Shown: positions 34,801 through 46,815, counted from the stretch's first letter. The stretch: 64,000 nt of DNA from Oreohelix idahoensis (GCA_024509875.1 JAMPIV010022938.1:359141-423140), one strand, 5' to 3'. The notes: a model not told the origin generated them from the letters alone. Made by a program: numbers and translations.

Positions 34801-37800
34801 TGGTGCAAACGCCCTTATGGCTGTTACCGACCCTCTAAGCTACAAGCGACGTCCGACAGCAGCACAGGCACATTTCTGAATGAGGACGACATGTAAACTT
34901 TTTTTGTTTCTCGATTTAGTTGCGCCATGGATTATTTTTTTTTCAAAATTATTATTACACTGCTGACCCAGTTTTTGAAGTTGATTTCAACGTTCGTGGA
35001 TTTGTAGATTTTATTTCTTGAAGTAAATATATTTATTTTAATTTTCCACCTCTTTGATGTTTCAGAAGCCTATCGTACAGATTAAAAGTACATAATACGA
35101 GCTTAAAAGAAATGCCAGACACTGCTCATGAAGCAGCCCCGAAATCCAGATCATACAGATTTTAACGAGCTGGGTTATTAGCACGCGAAGTTGTCTCCCC
35201 CCGTCAATCCAGAGAGCGTTACAGTGACATACTCTGCGACATATTTACGAATTTACACACAACTGCTCTAAGACATACTATTTACGGGCGCGTACATGCG
35301 AACAGTAGGATGCCTTTCGTTTTAAAATTTCTGATTAGGGAGCCAGTTATTGTAAAATATACCTGATTCTATTAGTAAAGTATTTGAACAATTCGTAAAA
35401 AAAAACCATAAAATTGCAAACGTTAAAACATACATTTTTCACCTGGACATTCAATATAATCCTTTTACAAATCTTAATAGATACTACATATTACAGCTGC
35501 TCGTCAGTATGAAATAATTTATTTTTAAAATCTAAAAAATGTATCACAAACACAAAACATACAAATATCTTTCTAATCTAATATTAAAGTAAACTTCCTT
35601 ATTGTGAGGGAAAATGTGTCATTTTCAAGCGAAATCACTTTTTAAGGTCACCTGAAAAAATCTCTGAGTTTTCTAATGGCTACAAAAGCCTCGGTTATAA
35701 GATAAACTTTTTACTGAGACTAAGTTATAACATCCGATGAAACTCTTTCCATAATTTTACTACTCACTACTAACTTTAATCCCCTGACAGTAACAACTTC
35801 CATTACGCTCCCCCTTCTTTTCAGAATATTTTTGTATAGATTATTTTTTGTTATGTTCATTTCTTAGAAAATGCCTTATGTTTTTCAAATTTTTCCTCTC
35901 ACTTAGATCATTAATTTTGGTATCAAGTTTTTTGCTCCTCTCTCATCTGACATATACTTTAACCTTCCACAAAACAAATCTCTTATTTCTACAAGTCATA
36001 ATCTTCACTCCTTTTTAACTCTTTAGCTAAATAGCGACACGCGCAATCGCTGCCGCTCTAGTAATCAAAAGCAGTATCTATAATACAAAAAAAAGCGCCA
36101 TATATCTACCGTCCCACTCGAGTCCTACCTAATATTTAAAATCAAAAGTGACACAACAGACTCTCAATCACAGAATTTTTTCTCTGTCTCTTCTCATTCT
36201 ACCAAACATTAGTCTATTGAGTCTTACTACTCGCTAAGAAAGGTGGGATCTGGTCTCCGGGTATACATAACCACATCAACAAATAATCAATCATAATAAA
36301 TTTACTAAATGCGATATCCACCCCTAAAGGGACATCTAGAAAACTTCTTTGCCTTATAGAACCCCTGTCTGGGTACCACCTCTAAAGAAAATTATTAATA
36401 TGCGGGCTTTCATACAAACTTACGGGCATTATTCCCCATTTGCCTCGCCAACATAAAAAATAACTCATGGAAACCAATTCAGTATTAAAATAGATATACA
36501 AAATACCACGCATAAGATATCAAACTACAACAAACAAAGCAAAATCTTGATTTGTTCCTGCTTACTCAGACAAGTATTGAAGCTTTATTTTTATAAAAAA
36601 GCGATTCCTATCTTTACTGTTTTTTATTCTCCATAGATTTCTTCTTTGGAGGCGTCGATAAAATAATGACTGAATAAGACGAAACATTTCCACCCAGGAC
36701 ACCCTCCTGCAACATAACAGACCTTACAAAATCAAAAAAAACAGAAAAATACGAAAGCATAAAAACTAAGTCATGGTGCCAGTGTAAGAGTGGACCTAAC
36801 CACTCCCAAAACTACATGATCTGAGCAGCTATAAAGACGTATCATCTAAAGGTAAACACCTGAACCGAAGCCAACAAAATAGTTAGCATCTATGCATTAG
36901 GATATAGTATTACCCAGAATGCGCCACTAGGTATCATCACAAGATCATTTCATATTCAACAATCTCCAAGTGGTTAACAAGAAATAAAGCAAAACCCTAA
37001 ACATATAGAATAAACTGAGACAGAAACCCCAAACACACAAAAAAACGAACAAACATAATAATAATAAAACAATAAAAAATATAAAAGCAAGAACACTTAC
37101 TATAAAAACACAACTATTCCACAACTAAAAACAAAAGGAAAACTTTAACATACAAAAATCCTTCATCCTTTATCATAATTTGAAAACCTCAATAAACCTC
37201 AAATCTCCAAACTTTATAACTCCTCTGCAGGTATTGCAATAAAACTAACAACTACATTCACGACACCCATTGAATGCACTATATATAAATACTACAATTT
37301 ATACTCCTATAGAGAATACACTGCACATCATGAATCATAAAGCAAGCCTTGCTAATTGCACAAACTAAATCCACAAGATGGACTAGAAAAGCACCCCATT
37401 ATACAACCACCACAAACAGACAATCCATTCAAACCCTTTGACATTCTAAACCACACCTACAGTTTGCCTGGAATGCAATGAACGTCATCTCATCAACAAT
37501 AAACAATAACCCAATAAAATTTCCCATGCATCACAGAAGTCAACAAATATGTAATTTTCATGTGTAATATGCAATAATACTTCCTTGAATAAAACATCAT
37601 CCAAACCAATTTCAATCCACTTGACACATATCCTTAAAATGACACACAAACACGATCTATAAAACAGGATTTATACTCAGTAAATTTTTTTATCAATGTA
37701 CTGATTTATCACAGATAGAATAATTGCCAAACTTTAACATTTCAAGTTTCCATATGGATTGTTCTCAAAAGTAATTCATCATAATATGAGCAACAAATCC

Positions 37801-38500
37801 TGAAGTTGTAGGAACCAACATCCCTTATCTGAATTCAACTAGAAAAAAAAAATCCAGTAAATCTAAGAGTAAACTGCTTTAGCAGTGTTTAATAATTCGC
37901 TTATAATTCCACCCTTCCTGAACAATAAAATTTTGTTCATTTTAGCCCTGAAATCATTCAGTGTATTAAATGCTCCTTTTTATCACACATTGCCAAACAT
38001 CAGCACACATCTCATGCACAAACACCAACATAAATCACTATAATTTTAACTAACTTGTCCTTATTACACTCTTTACTCTGAATCAATAAAAATTAATGAA
38101 CTGAATAATTACCTCTGATAGAACTGATACCATCCATTAACATACACTGTAAAAAATTAAAATTACCATATAAACTTAGTATAAACCATCTCCAACCAGA
38201 ACTGCTTTAAACGGCAATCAAAAAGATATGCAACACCACTCATTGCAGCAAAACTAACTGTTTGGCCACGTCCCAAAGGACCCAGATACCATCCCACAGA
38301 ACACTAGCTATAACCCCAAAGACGCTAAAGAAGGCAACCAAAGACAACCTAAAGAAACAGTGAAGCTGAATCCCAAGCATCAACCAACAGGGCACCACAA
38401 AGGATGGCCTTGACAGATCAACATGGGACATTTGTTGCTCCCTACAAACACCACTAGAAAAGCCAAATGACTGTTTTGTCATCAGCTAAATTTAAAAGAG
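31871..38500. other. Gene-less block with extreme lack of G on the plus strand
   Basis: Across about 6.6 kb the plus strand has very few G residues. In many 120-base rows I count roughly 5-8 G against 25-35 C. The first part (to about 34.7 kb) is T/C-rich and the later part A/C-rich. No open frame, transposon motif or RNA gene stands out. The composition differs sharply from both flanks. It may be an old strand-biased mutation pattern, a foreign insert, or poor-quality consensus sequence. Confidence 0.6.
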
Positions 38501-38634
38501 AAAGAAATACACCGAGTATGATTGAAAATTTTCTTCCTAATTTGGACCTTAAAATTAAAAAATAAATCTGCTTCTCTGTTATCAAATGGTGCAGAGCACG
38601 AGCATAAAACAGTTACTGTTATGTGTACAGGTCT

Positions 38635-38825
38635 GTATCATTTTATCCAAAATCATCAGGGACAGCTCTGTTTTGGAAAATGGATTTTTTTAGGTTCCTG
38701 ATGTCACCCAAATCATGTTAAAAAATCGCCCAAAGTCACCCAAAATAACCAAAAGAAACTTTTGACCTTCAGAATATTTCGGTTTTCGGGTGTTCGGATA
38801 AAAGGATACTGAACTGTATTTAAAA
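38635..38825 (-). mobile_element. Tigger/pogo-like terminal fragment
   Basis: Read on the minus strand: TTTTATCCGAACACCCGAAA, ACCGAAATATTCTGAAGG, then TTGGTTATTTTGGGTGACTT. This resembles the left terminus of the Tigger-like element at 57895 (AATCCGAACATCTGTAAACC, GAAATATTCTGAAAATCGG). It is probably a terminal scrap or MITE of that family. Confidence 0.5.
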
Positions 38826-39609
38826 TGTGTTTATAGCAGTTACCTGTTCACGCATCCTGAAATACTAAACCTTAGGCTTGATTTTCATCAGATGTAACAT
38901 TCCTGGTATACTCTTGTCAAGCAAGCATAACTTTTAACCAAATGTTCCCAGCTGTCAAACTCTAATAACTAATTTCTTTCTTTTCCAATGAAAAGTTTAC
39001 AAAAATAAGCCTTCTTCTAACAGTAATATCTCAGTTTATAAAAATAAACCTCATAAGCCTCTTTATGGTGATGTATTTACTATGACCAGGAAAGTTTGTG
39101 TTTGCTTTCATTTAGTAATGGCATTTTCTAAATTATTACATTTACTTTTAATGTTTCCCATCACAGATTTCTCAATACACTACTCAAACTTTGAGCTAAA
39201 CTTAAACTATTCTTGAATATACAGGCAAAAAGTGCATTAACATTGTTGGAAGATGCACAAAAACAGTAGTAGGTGCATATTTCTATGTTTCTTTATACAA
39301 CAGCAATAATAATAATCACGATCACTTCCCTCATTGCTCCCAGTGGAGCATGAAACCACCATTGCAGCTGGCTCCCCTTCAAGAAACCTGCACCAAAACA
39401 TTGACATACTTTTTCATGCAAATCCTCATATTAATCGCCTCTTGCAATATGAATGAACTAGTCCTTTTCTTTCTTTGTCACCCCCGAGACCCACAGGAAC
39501 TACACGGGACTAAAGTAATAATAACTCCAGTGAGTTCATTAGTAAATTCTGGTTATACCTTCTTCTCATTAGTAACACTACAATACGTTACAAAAAAATT
39601 AATGCTATC

Positions 39610-39800
39610 GACTATAATAGATCCAGGACGACCCAGAGTCCGCTGGGAGGACAACATTTGGCAGTCACTGAAGGACCGAGGTCTAGATTGGAACCAGGCC
39701 AGAAGGAAGGCAGCCAATAGGATAGGATGGTGCTCCTCCTCCAAACCTCTACACCTCACAGTAGAGGAGGGACGACTAAGTAAGTAAGACTACAATAGAT
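39610..39800 (+). mobile_element. Short RTE-like LINE 3' end with 13-bp target duplication
   Basis: The insert 39623-39787 encodes, on the plus strand, RPRVRWEDNIWQSLKDRGLD and the rest of the LINE C-terminus, ending in ACTAAGTAAGTAA. It is flanked by GACTATAATAGAT (39610-39622) and GACTACAATAGAT (39788-39800), a duplication with one mismatch. Only the last 165 bp of the LINE were inserted. Confidence 0.82.
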
Positions 39801-39966
39801 ATTATTCTCCTGCTAGGTGGACATTTTTAACTCAAAATTAAGACCTCTACATGCAACAAGAGAAGTATTGAAACTGCTGAATGAAAGGAACTGATGTGGT
39901 AATGATCATGTTATTTAAATTATCATTTCTTTTGAAAAGATAGCAAATGATCAATTCGAGGCTTAC

Positions 39967-40027
39967 CATTTGGCCATAGTTGACCTCTGAACTTGTCGTG
40001 GGTTTCTGTTTTCATGTATTGTGGACC
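39967..40027 (-). CDS. Candidate host exon (61 bp), possibly PPP1R32/SAXO5
   Basis: Acceptor TTTATCTTTGAAG, donor AAATG|GTAAGC on the minus strand. Frame 0 reads GPQYMKTETHDKFRGQLWPN and leaves one base. The GPxxM..E segment recalls the middle of PPP1R32 proteins, where a short 'GPxFM' motif precedes a Tyr/Phe-rich region. If it is part of the same gene as the exons at 14-18 kb, the intervening introns contain gypsy A and the G-poor block. A second frame is also open, so the reading is not secure. Confidence 0.45.
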
Positions 40028-40139
40028 CTTCAAAGATAAAATACGGGAAATAAATACATTAAATTGTGTAGGTTTTTTCTTTCTTAAAACAAAAACACTA
40101 ATGTGTGATTAACAGAGAACACTTATATTACAGTTTAAA

Positions 40140-40275
40140 ATATGGTACCCATATGAAGAAACAGGAAGACATGGGAAGAACTTGAGCTGATGGCATGTGA
40201 CAGGAGGACCTGGCATGCGTTTGTTGAAGGCCTAATGCTCCTATTGGACCTGAAGGGTAATGATGACGATATGAA
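40140..40275 (+). mobile_element. LINE 3'-end fragment (same family as 9330 and 60890)
   Basis: Plus strand contains TGGGAAGAACTTGAGCTGAT, GGCATGTGACAGGAGGACCT and TTTGTTGAAGGCCTAATGCT, nearly matching 61040-61110. It ends in GGGTAATGATGACGATATGA, a TGA-type tail. Only about 110 bp are present. Confidence 0.65.
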
Positions 40276-41113
40276 GAACCACCTCTACTGAATTTAAGCT
40301 AATTTCGATAATGAAATGTGTTATGTCTTTTACATTTATTTGTGGCTGTAGAGTTGCTAAATTGACAAGATATGATGGTGAGCTCAAGATCCAATGTAGA
40401 GTATAGGTAAGTGCGGTGGACATATATGAGATGCTGTTGCTGCAGGCACAGGGGCAAATCATTATTAATAATAATCCTCATGCAGAACACACTATATTAC
40501 ATTATGAGTAGGTAAAAAGGTAGTCTCATAGCAGACACTGCCATAGGGGATTGAAGTGTTACAGACTCTATCATACTAGATCCAGCATCAAGAGGTGGGG
40601 TGACTATAGCACGTTTCACTAGCTTTGCCCTCAAACAAATGTAATTATCTGATTAACCGTCCAACGTATTAATGCCATTTTTTGCATACGATGTTATATT
40701 GGGTTAGACCCAACAAATATATACTTTATATCTGTGCATCTTGTCTAGTTCCCATAAACGAATGAAATCCTTTGATCTTTGTTGGCATACTAATTATTGT
40801 GTATCGAGAAAAGAAATTTTACCACTTCAGTCACAGATTCTGTGAATTGATAAGGCATAGGCGTGTCTACTATTACAATAATGTGGCCATCACGTTTGCA
40901 TAGGAATACCTGTTGAAGATGATTTCTTAAATGATCTGCATGCGAGATACTCATGACATTGTTTGTCATTGACATTTAGTGCGCTACCAAACTGGACCTT
41001 CATTGATCTAATTATTTCAATAGGTATCACCACTTTGCGGTTCATAAATTTCATAATGGAACGTTGCTCCTTTACTGTGCTTGTAAATAACGGTAAGGTC
41101 ATCTTTAAAGAAA

Positions 41114-42081
41114 TTAAACTTCATCCGAATCATAATCAGATGTCTCTGAGAAATTGATAATCAATCTCAGCTGAATAAAGGATAAACCATCATTCGTCCA
41201 ATATTCCTCTTCCTCTTGTAACACATGGTTCTCACATTTCTTCCAATAATCCCTGGTTATACTGGAGATGGCGGCTTTTGTAAGTATTTCAACATCTTTT
41301 AATTTGAACGTTCTATTTTCTGTTGCTACCTGTTCCTTAATTTTAGCCCAGACTAATTCTATTGGGTTTAAGTGAGAATGGTAAGGAGGTAATCTTAAAC
41401 ATCTGTGACCTTGTTCATGGATTGCCTTGTCTATGTGAAATATCTTTGTATGCTGTGTCTTTTTTACAATTCCAAGTAATTCAGGCTTCAGGGACATTTC
41501 ATTGAATGGAATGTTGTTTTTGGTCAGCCAAATCTTTATTACATCTTTAGTGCTTGATGAATTAGGAACTTTATCTTCTGGTGCCACAACGTTGTGATAT
41601 GAAGCATTGTCCATTATCAAACACGACGGTCTATCCAATGAAGGAAGTACATGATTCACAATCCAATCTTGAAATATCTTGCCATTCATCTCTGTATGAT
41701 AATCCCTATTATCTGTGGATTTTGAAACAAATATGAGTTCAGTATTATTTAGAAGCCCATGATGGCTGCTTCCTGCATGTGCAATTATTAGGCGCTGTCC
41801 TTTGCTGCTTGGTACTAGTCTCTTAGTTGTCCCATCAGATGATTGCCATTCTTGTTCATTACTGTGATGCGCACTGATCCAAGTTTCATCTAAATACACA
41901 AAATCATAACAATCTCTTCTCATTTCTCTGACCTCGCATAAATATTTGCTTCTCATTGCAACTATATGAGGCTTCTCACAAATAAGGTTTCTACCACCAA
42001 CATATTTTCTAAACGTGAATCCCAAACTCCTAATAGTCCTCCATAGTGTAGATTTGGTAATATCAATGTCATTATTTTTTC
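41114..42081 (-). pseudogene. DDE transposase, C-terminal part (catalytic domain)
   Basis: Minus-strand frame of about 320 residues. It begins with the last part of the DNA-binding region (STLWRTIRSLGFTFRKY). The catalytic Asp is in VYLDETWISAHH (residue 67 of this frame) and the second Asp in CLIMDNASYHN (160). The Glu is in PYHSHLNPIELVWAKIKEQV (244). The 83 residues between the last two are far more than the 34-41 of Tc1 and mariner, and close to the DD82E group. An acidic tail ends SDYDSDEV. There is no internal stop. The frame is cut at its 5' side by the LINE at 42082, where the 11-bp duplication gives codons for K-N-N; the apparent TTG start at 42088 lies in LINE sequence and is not real. 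Confidence 0.88.
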
Positions 42082-42604
42082 GGGGCAAAGTCTACAGACA
42101 GGGGGTATGATGTGCTGGTGTTGTGGGTAGTGGGTTTCCCCCCTTGCTTCACCCTAGGCCTAGTGAATTCTGTTCATGAAAGGAGCGACCATTGCGGTGT
42201 TAGTCTCTTGGCCTAGCAAAACCTCTCATACCCCAAGATCGTTGTGCATGGTGAAGAGCCACACCCTCCTCGAGGTAGTCCTGGTAACTGAGGGTGCGAA
42301 TCCTCAGGCTAAACACAACGGATCTAGAGGAGCAAACCTCGATAATAAAACCGGTGCACTACACCGTACACGCCCTCTGTGGGTGGGAAGGAGCCAGATG
42401 GATACTGAACAAGTCTTGGGAGTGGGAACGAGTGTGGACTGCTCCCTGAAGATCGGAACCCATCGTACAGGCACAGAGACTCAGGACGTGACGATCCTAT
42501 TGCCTTCAACTCTTGGTCACATGCCTAGAGCCTCGGAGAACTCGGCGTAACCAGCAGGCAATTTGGTGGCGGGGAAAGAGCACTGTGAGCCCTACCTTGG
42601 CTAC
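42082..42604 (+). other. LINE 5' region, first part (before gypsy B)
   Basis: GC-richer than its surroundings and continuous with 51653 once gypsy B and one GCTAC copy are removed. A 124-codon frame (42176-42550) shows no domain. It probably contains the LINE promoter and 5' leader, which in such elements is internal. Confidence 0.6.
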
Positions 42605-43749
42605 TGTAACTGTATTTTTTTTCTTGTTGAGGTGATCACTGGCCCAAGACAGTTTACATGTTGTTAGATGTGTAGTGCGAGCGTATGATGAGTTGAGTGT
42701 GGGTGCGAATGAAGACGCGAATGTGTTTAGGCTCGTATAGATGTAGATCCTGCAACCCATACTCTCACATGCAGTAATCAAGGATGCTTGACACTGCAGG
42801 CATGTTTCAAGACATTTATTGACGGGAACACACATAATATCAACAGGAACAGTCAGTGTAACAAGGTCATGCTGACCTGACATCGATAGGTATACATTTG
42901 GCATTCAAAAAGGTAAACATCAGAATAGACGTGCATGGTCAATAGCAAAGTTCTTCAATAATGACAGTTCGTAGCGTCGCCCTTGGCGTCTCTGACTAAA
43001 CGCGTCAGATGCCTTAGTTACCTTGACACACAGGTGCAACTTGGCACTCCCTGCCAATTGCACATATCAGGCTGTAGTATAATAGCCGGAAGCACAGGCC
43101 TCGTCCTAACGTCGGCCGTGTACTTCTGTTAAATAGGTTATCATCAACCCTGCAGTAATACTTATTGTAGATAGAAGTTCCGCCAATCTGCGGCTCCCAC
43201 AATATATCTTCGTCACTGGATTTCTGGACAATATAAGACTAACAGTCTTGGATGGCTACCTCGAGCACAAATATATAAGTTCTGAAATGGCGGCTCCGTG
43301 AACTGCTGTTCACCCTAGGTAATCCTTTACATGTTCTGCCACCGAAAAGCGTAATAATGCATAAAGGTCGGTATTACCTGGTAAATGAATCCTCAGAACT
43401 ACACAAGGAATTCTGTCGTCATCCCGACGCACAGAGATTCACTGGGGAAAACTGCCATAGCAGTTACTTCGAAAGATTCTCCCCGAAAAACAATGGACTC
43501 TTGGTCCCTTCAGAAAAACAGGACCTCCCGGCTTCCCGGAAGTATATCTCACTCCCGCTTAAAAAACCTTCCCATAGGCCCACGCCGAACTGTCAACCTC
43601 TGACCCTAAAGGTCAAACACAATGAATGAATAAACAAGGGAAGACAACCCCTAATCAACCTGACATCGCAGGTAAAGACACAATTATACTTATGATACAA
43701 ACATAAGCAAATAACTTGACAGATGACTCCGTCGAAAATGACAGCAACA
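42605..43749 (-). repeat. 3' LTR of gypsy element B
   Basis: 1145 bp, TGTAACTG to CAGCAACA on the plus strand (TG..CA). It matches 50508-51652 with only about five differences. Small frames in it, such as 43357-43629, recur in the other LTR and have no coding sign. Confidence 0.95.
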
Positions 43750-43769
43750 TTACTACCACCCCCCTGTAA
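43750..43769 (-). other. Polypurine tract of gypsy element B
   Basis: Directly inside the 3' LTR, the minus strand reads TTACAGGGGGGTGGTAGTAA, purine-rich and adjacent to the LTR start TGTTGCTG. It is the expected primer site for second-strand synthesis. Confidence 0.75.
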
Positions 43770-44183
43770 AAAAAAAATGCAATTTTTTTTTTTTTTAATA
43801 TGTTCATGAGCAAGATAGCACCAGTATCACTTCTGTGCTCATGCAAACAATGAACCTAATATCAGGTACAATAGAAGAGGGTACAAATCATCTCCCAACA
43901 TAGGAGAAAAATATTTCCTTTAAGCCAAACAAACTAAGGGATACCATTCAAGAAACCTAAGTTGCTGGCAATACCAATCATATATCAAACATTACTAAAT
44001 AATATAATCATAGCAATATACAAATGTCAATGCTATTTTAGCAACATATCACTGATGGATGGACAAAATGAAATTTGTTAAATTATCTAAACATCATCCA
44101 AATACATTTGTATTACAACATATTATGATATTAAGGACAGACCTAAGTCTGAAAATATATCAGGAAAAACTAGGACACAAGAT
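43770..44183 (-). other. 3' untranslated region of gypsy element B
   Basis: About 410 bp between the RNase H stop and the polypurine tract, AT-rich with an A-run/T-run pair near 43768-43797. No coding sign. Confidence 0.6.
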
Positions 44184-44726
44184 TTAACTGGAATCATGTG
44201 GGCATCTAGACAATATGTCCGCCATCACATTATCCGAACCATGGAAAGGCTGAAGAGCAATAGCATAACGAGTAGATCTCGAGCTCTTCAAATCCTTACT
44301 TTGCATAGCCGTAAGAGCTTTTTGGTCGGTTTCCATAAAGAAATGCGCGCCCAGAAGGAACCTTTGTAGCTTAAGAATGGACCAAACCATAGCCAACAAT
44401 TCACGGTCCAAAACCGAGTAATTCCTTTCTGCCGCATTCAGCTTCCTAGAAATATACATTACAGGATGCAGAGTTCCTGAATATTCCTGCATTAGTGCCG
44501 CTCCAATGCCAGTGGAAGAGGCATCACTACGAAGGACAAAAGTCTTATCAATCGTCGGTAGTCTTAAGATAGGATGAGATGAGAACAAATTCTTAACCTG
44601 ATCCAATGAAGATTGGCATTCTTGGGACCAACGCACCATATTAGGAGAACCTTTTTTCAATAACGTTGAAAGTGGTGCCATAATGGAGGACAGATTCTCA
44701 ATGAATCTTCCATAGAATTGTATCAT
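44184..44726 (-). pseudogene. Gypsy B RNase H and RT end
   Basis: Frame of 180 codons starting with the RT thumb (IQFYGRFIENLSSIMAPL) and then RNase H: LRSDASSTGIGAALMQE, YSVLDRELLAMVW, METDQKALTAM and NVMADILSRCP. Compared with element A, seven residues are missing in frame just before the last Asp (QPFHGSDNV here, a longer stretch in A). It is one base out of frame with the preceding RT block. Confidence 0.88.
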
Positions 44727-45751
44727 CCCAAGAGACTACGCACTTGCTTTTTTGTCTTCGGAACCGAGATATTTAATATCTTTGAAATGTTTTGGTCCTC
44801 TGTCTTCAACAGACCATGACCAACTCGATGACCTAGGAAGGAAATTTCACTAAACCCAACAAAAGCTTTAGAGGGTTTAGCAGTCAAACTATGCTCACGT
44901 AGAGTAGATAGCAATTCCTTCAGACCCACATAGTGTTCTTCCCAAGTATCGCTGAAAAGACAGATGTCGTCTAAATATGCAATGACATCTGCACGATCTG
45001 ATAGAATTCGTCGCATCATGCGCACGAAAGTCGCTGGGGCGTTCATAAGCCCGAAAGGCATAAAATTCCATTGAAACAGACCCCTAGGTGTCGAAAAAGC
45101 AGTGAGAGGTTTGGCGTGTTCCGTCAATGGGACTTGCCAATAACCTTTCGACAAGTCTAGTTTAGTAAAGAATTTAGCTTTAGAAAGTCTAATAAGTAGA
45201 TCATCTAATAACGGCATAGGTTCAGCATCGAACTTCGTAACTTGATTTAATTTGCGATAATCAACGCAAAGACGTATGTTATTGTCTTTCTTTCGAACAA
45301 TAACTATCGACGAAGAATAAGCTGAAGTGGATGGTTCAATTATTTGTAGTTGAATCATTTCATCCAATTCTTTCTCGACTTGTGCTTGAAAATGAATAGG
45401 TATTGGGTATGGTCTTACTCTGATCGGATTACGATCAGTAAGTATGATGTCATGTTCTATGACATCTGTGTGTCCAGGAATGTCGGTAAGGACATCCTGA
45501 TATGATTGTAACGTAGAGGATACTTGACGTTGTTCCTCAAAAGACAAGTTAGAAGAGACTGTAACGTCTCTCCACGATTCCGTTGAAATAAGTGGAATCG
45601 TAGGAAGAGGTAAGTTCACGTCAGAAAAAATAGTTTCCTCATCCTGTATAACGGACAGGGATGAGATGTGACCATGTTGAACTGGAGAGTCGTCCGTCGC
45701 CTGGAAAATAGGCTGTAAATAGTCTGGACGTTCAATAAACTCTGTTAACAT
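44723..45751 (-). CDS. Gypsy B reverse transcriptase
   Basis: Frame of 342 codons with the full set of RT boxes: LCVDYRKLNQVTKFDAEPMP (about 161-180), FTKLDLSKGYWQVPL (catalytic Asp about 199), FQWNFMPFGLMNAPATF and IAYLDDICLF (259-262). The first 100 residues link it to the integrase C-terminus. In element A the two are fused without a stop, so the break here (an extra AA in an A run near 45765) is specific to this copy or to the assembly. RT follows integrase, the reverse of standard Ty3/gypsy order. Confidence 0.9.
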   Translation of the reverse strand: MLTEFIERPDYLQPIFQATDDSPVQHGHISSLSVIQDEETIFSDVNLPLPTIPLISTESWRDVTVSSNLSFEEQRQVSSTLQSYQDVLTDIPGHTDVIEHDIILTDRNPIRVRPYPIPIHFQAQVEKELDEMIQLQIIEPSTSAYSSSIVIVRKKDNNIRLCVDYRKLNQVTKFDAEPMPLLDDLLIRLSKAKFFTKLDLSKGYWQVPLTEHAKPLTAFSTPRGLFQWNFMPFGLMNAPATFVRMMRRILSDRADVIAYLDDICLFSDTWEEHYVGLKELLSTLREHSLTAKPSKAFVGFSEISFLGHRVGHGLLKTEDQNISKILNISVPKTKKQVRSLLG

Positions 45752-45753
45752 AT

Positions 45754-46815
45754 TTATATGGAAGGTTTTTTATGCCTTCCATCCACATCGACAATATAGT
45801 CGACATCAGAAATTTTCGAGACTATAGTGTATGGACCCTTCCAAGAAATGAGAAGTCTATTCTCTCTTGAGGGCAGTAAGACATATGCTTTGTCTCCAGG
45901 ACAAAGTTGACGTAGGCGTCTTTTCTTATTAGCAAATCGCCTAGCTTTTTCTTTCGCAAATTCGGAAGATGAAGTTGCTAACCTGCACGATTCGATAATC
46001 TTTTCTCTAAGAGCTATAACATATTCATATGACGATTGTGTATCATCGTCAATATTATCGGAAGTTATCAAATCGTGTAACAAGGACATTGGCCCGCGCG
46101 GTTGCGCGCCAAAGACAAGTTCGAAAGGAGAAAACCCTGTATGCTCGTTGGGAACCTCTCTATAGGCAAAGAGGACTGCAGGTAAAACCCTGTCCCAATC
46201 TTCAGGATGATCCTCCGTTATCTTGCCAAGTAAGTTCTTTAGTGTCCTGTTAAGACGTTCTACCAATCCATTGGACATTGGATGATAAATACTACTGAGA
46301 GACCTTTTAATGTCTAGCGTAGCCATTACCTGAGACATAACGTCCGAAATTAACTGAGTGCCGTGATCCGACAGTATTTCTCCGGGGAATCCCAGACGAG
46401 AAAATACGAGCCAAAGAGCATCAGCGATATCGACAGTTGATATGCTCTTCAGAGGAATAGCCTCTGGCCAACGCGTGCACATGTCCACGCAAGTGAGGAT
46501 AAATTGGTGTCCTCTGGCTGACTTAATTTTGAACGGACCAATGATGTCTATAGCCATTTTCTGAAACGGCCGAATCGGAATATCTGCAGCCTGAATAGGA
46601 GCAGCATGTCTCGGACCCCTAGACTTGACCTCTTGACAAATTTTGCAAGATCGGCAATAAATTCGGATGTCTTTATTCACGAATGGCCAAAAGAATGACG
46701 CAAGGACTCTAGTTTTAGTTCTGGAAAAACCCATGTGTCCCGCACACTGAGAATCGTGTGCATGCCGAAGAATTAAGGCTCTCATACACTTAGGCACAAG
46801 AATTTGCGAGTGCAT
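45754..46815 (-). CDS. Gypsy B integrase
   Basis: Frame of 353 codons. An HHCC zinc finger (HAHDSQCAGH at 18-27, CRSCKIC at 54-60) is followed by the catalytic core with Asp90 (MAIDIIGPFK), Asp150 (EILSDHGTQLISD) and Glu186 (NGLVERLNR), a DD35E spacing. A C-terminal region with GDKAYVLLP and LLISWKGPYTIV resembles the GPY/F module of gypsy integrases. The start codon is not known, since in the family this is part of a larger polyprotein. Confidence 0.92.
   Translation of the reverse strand: MHSQILVPKCMRALILRHAHDSQCAGHMGFSRTKTRVLASFFWPFVNKDIRIYCRSCKICQEVKSRGPRHAAPIQAADIPIRPFQKMAIDIIGPFKIKSARGHQFILTCVDMCTRWPEAIPLKSISTVDIADALWLVFSRLGFPGEILSDHGTQLISDVMSQVMATLDIKRSLSSIYHPMSNGLVERLNRTLKNLLGKITEDHPEDWDRVLPAVLFAYREVPNEHTGFSPFELVFGAQPRGPMSLLHDLITSDNIDDDTQSSYEYVIALREKIIESCRLATSSSEFAKEKARRFANKKRRLRQLCPGDKAYVLLPSRENRLLISWKGPYTIVSKISDVDYIVDVDGRHKKPSI

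Noticed and set aside
38240..38482. 80-codon hydrophobic frame on the minus strand
   Set aside because: Lies at the edge of the G-poor block, with no domain, start context or splice sites.
42176..42550. 124-codon frame in the LINE 5' region as ORF1
   Set aside because: No CCHC or other ORF1 feature; likely leader sequence.
43357..43629. Frames in the gypsy B LTR, repeated at 51261-51506
   Set aside because: Duplicated because they lie in LTRs; the second copy is frameshifted and shows no domain.
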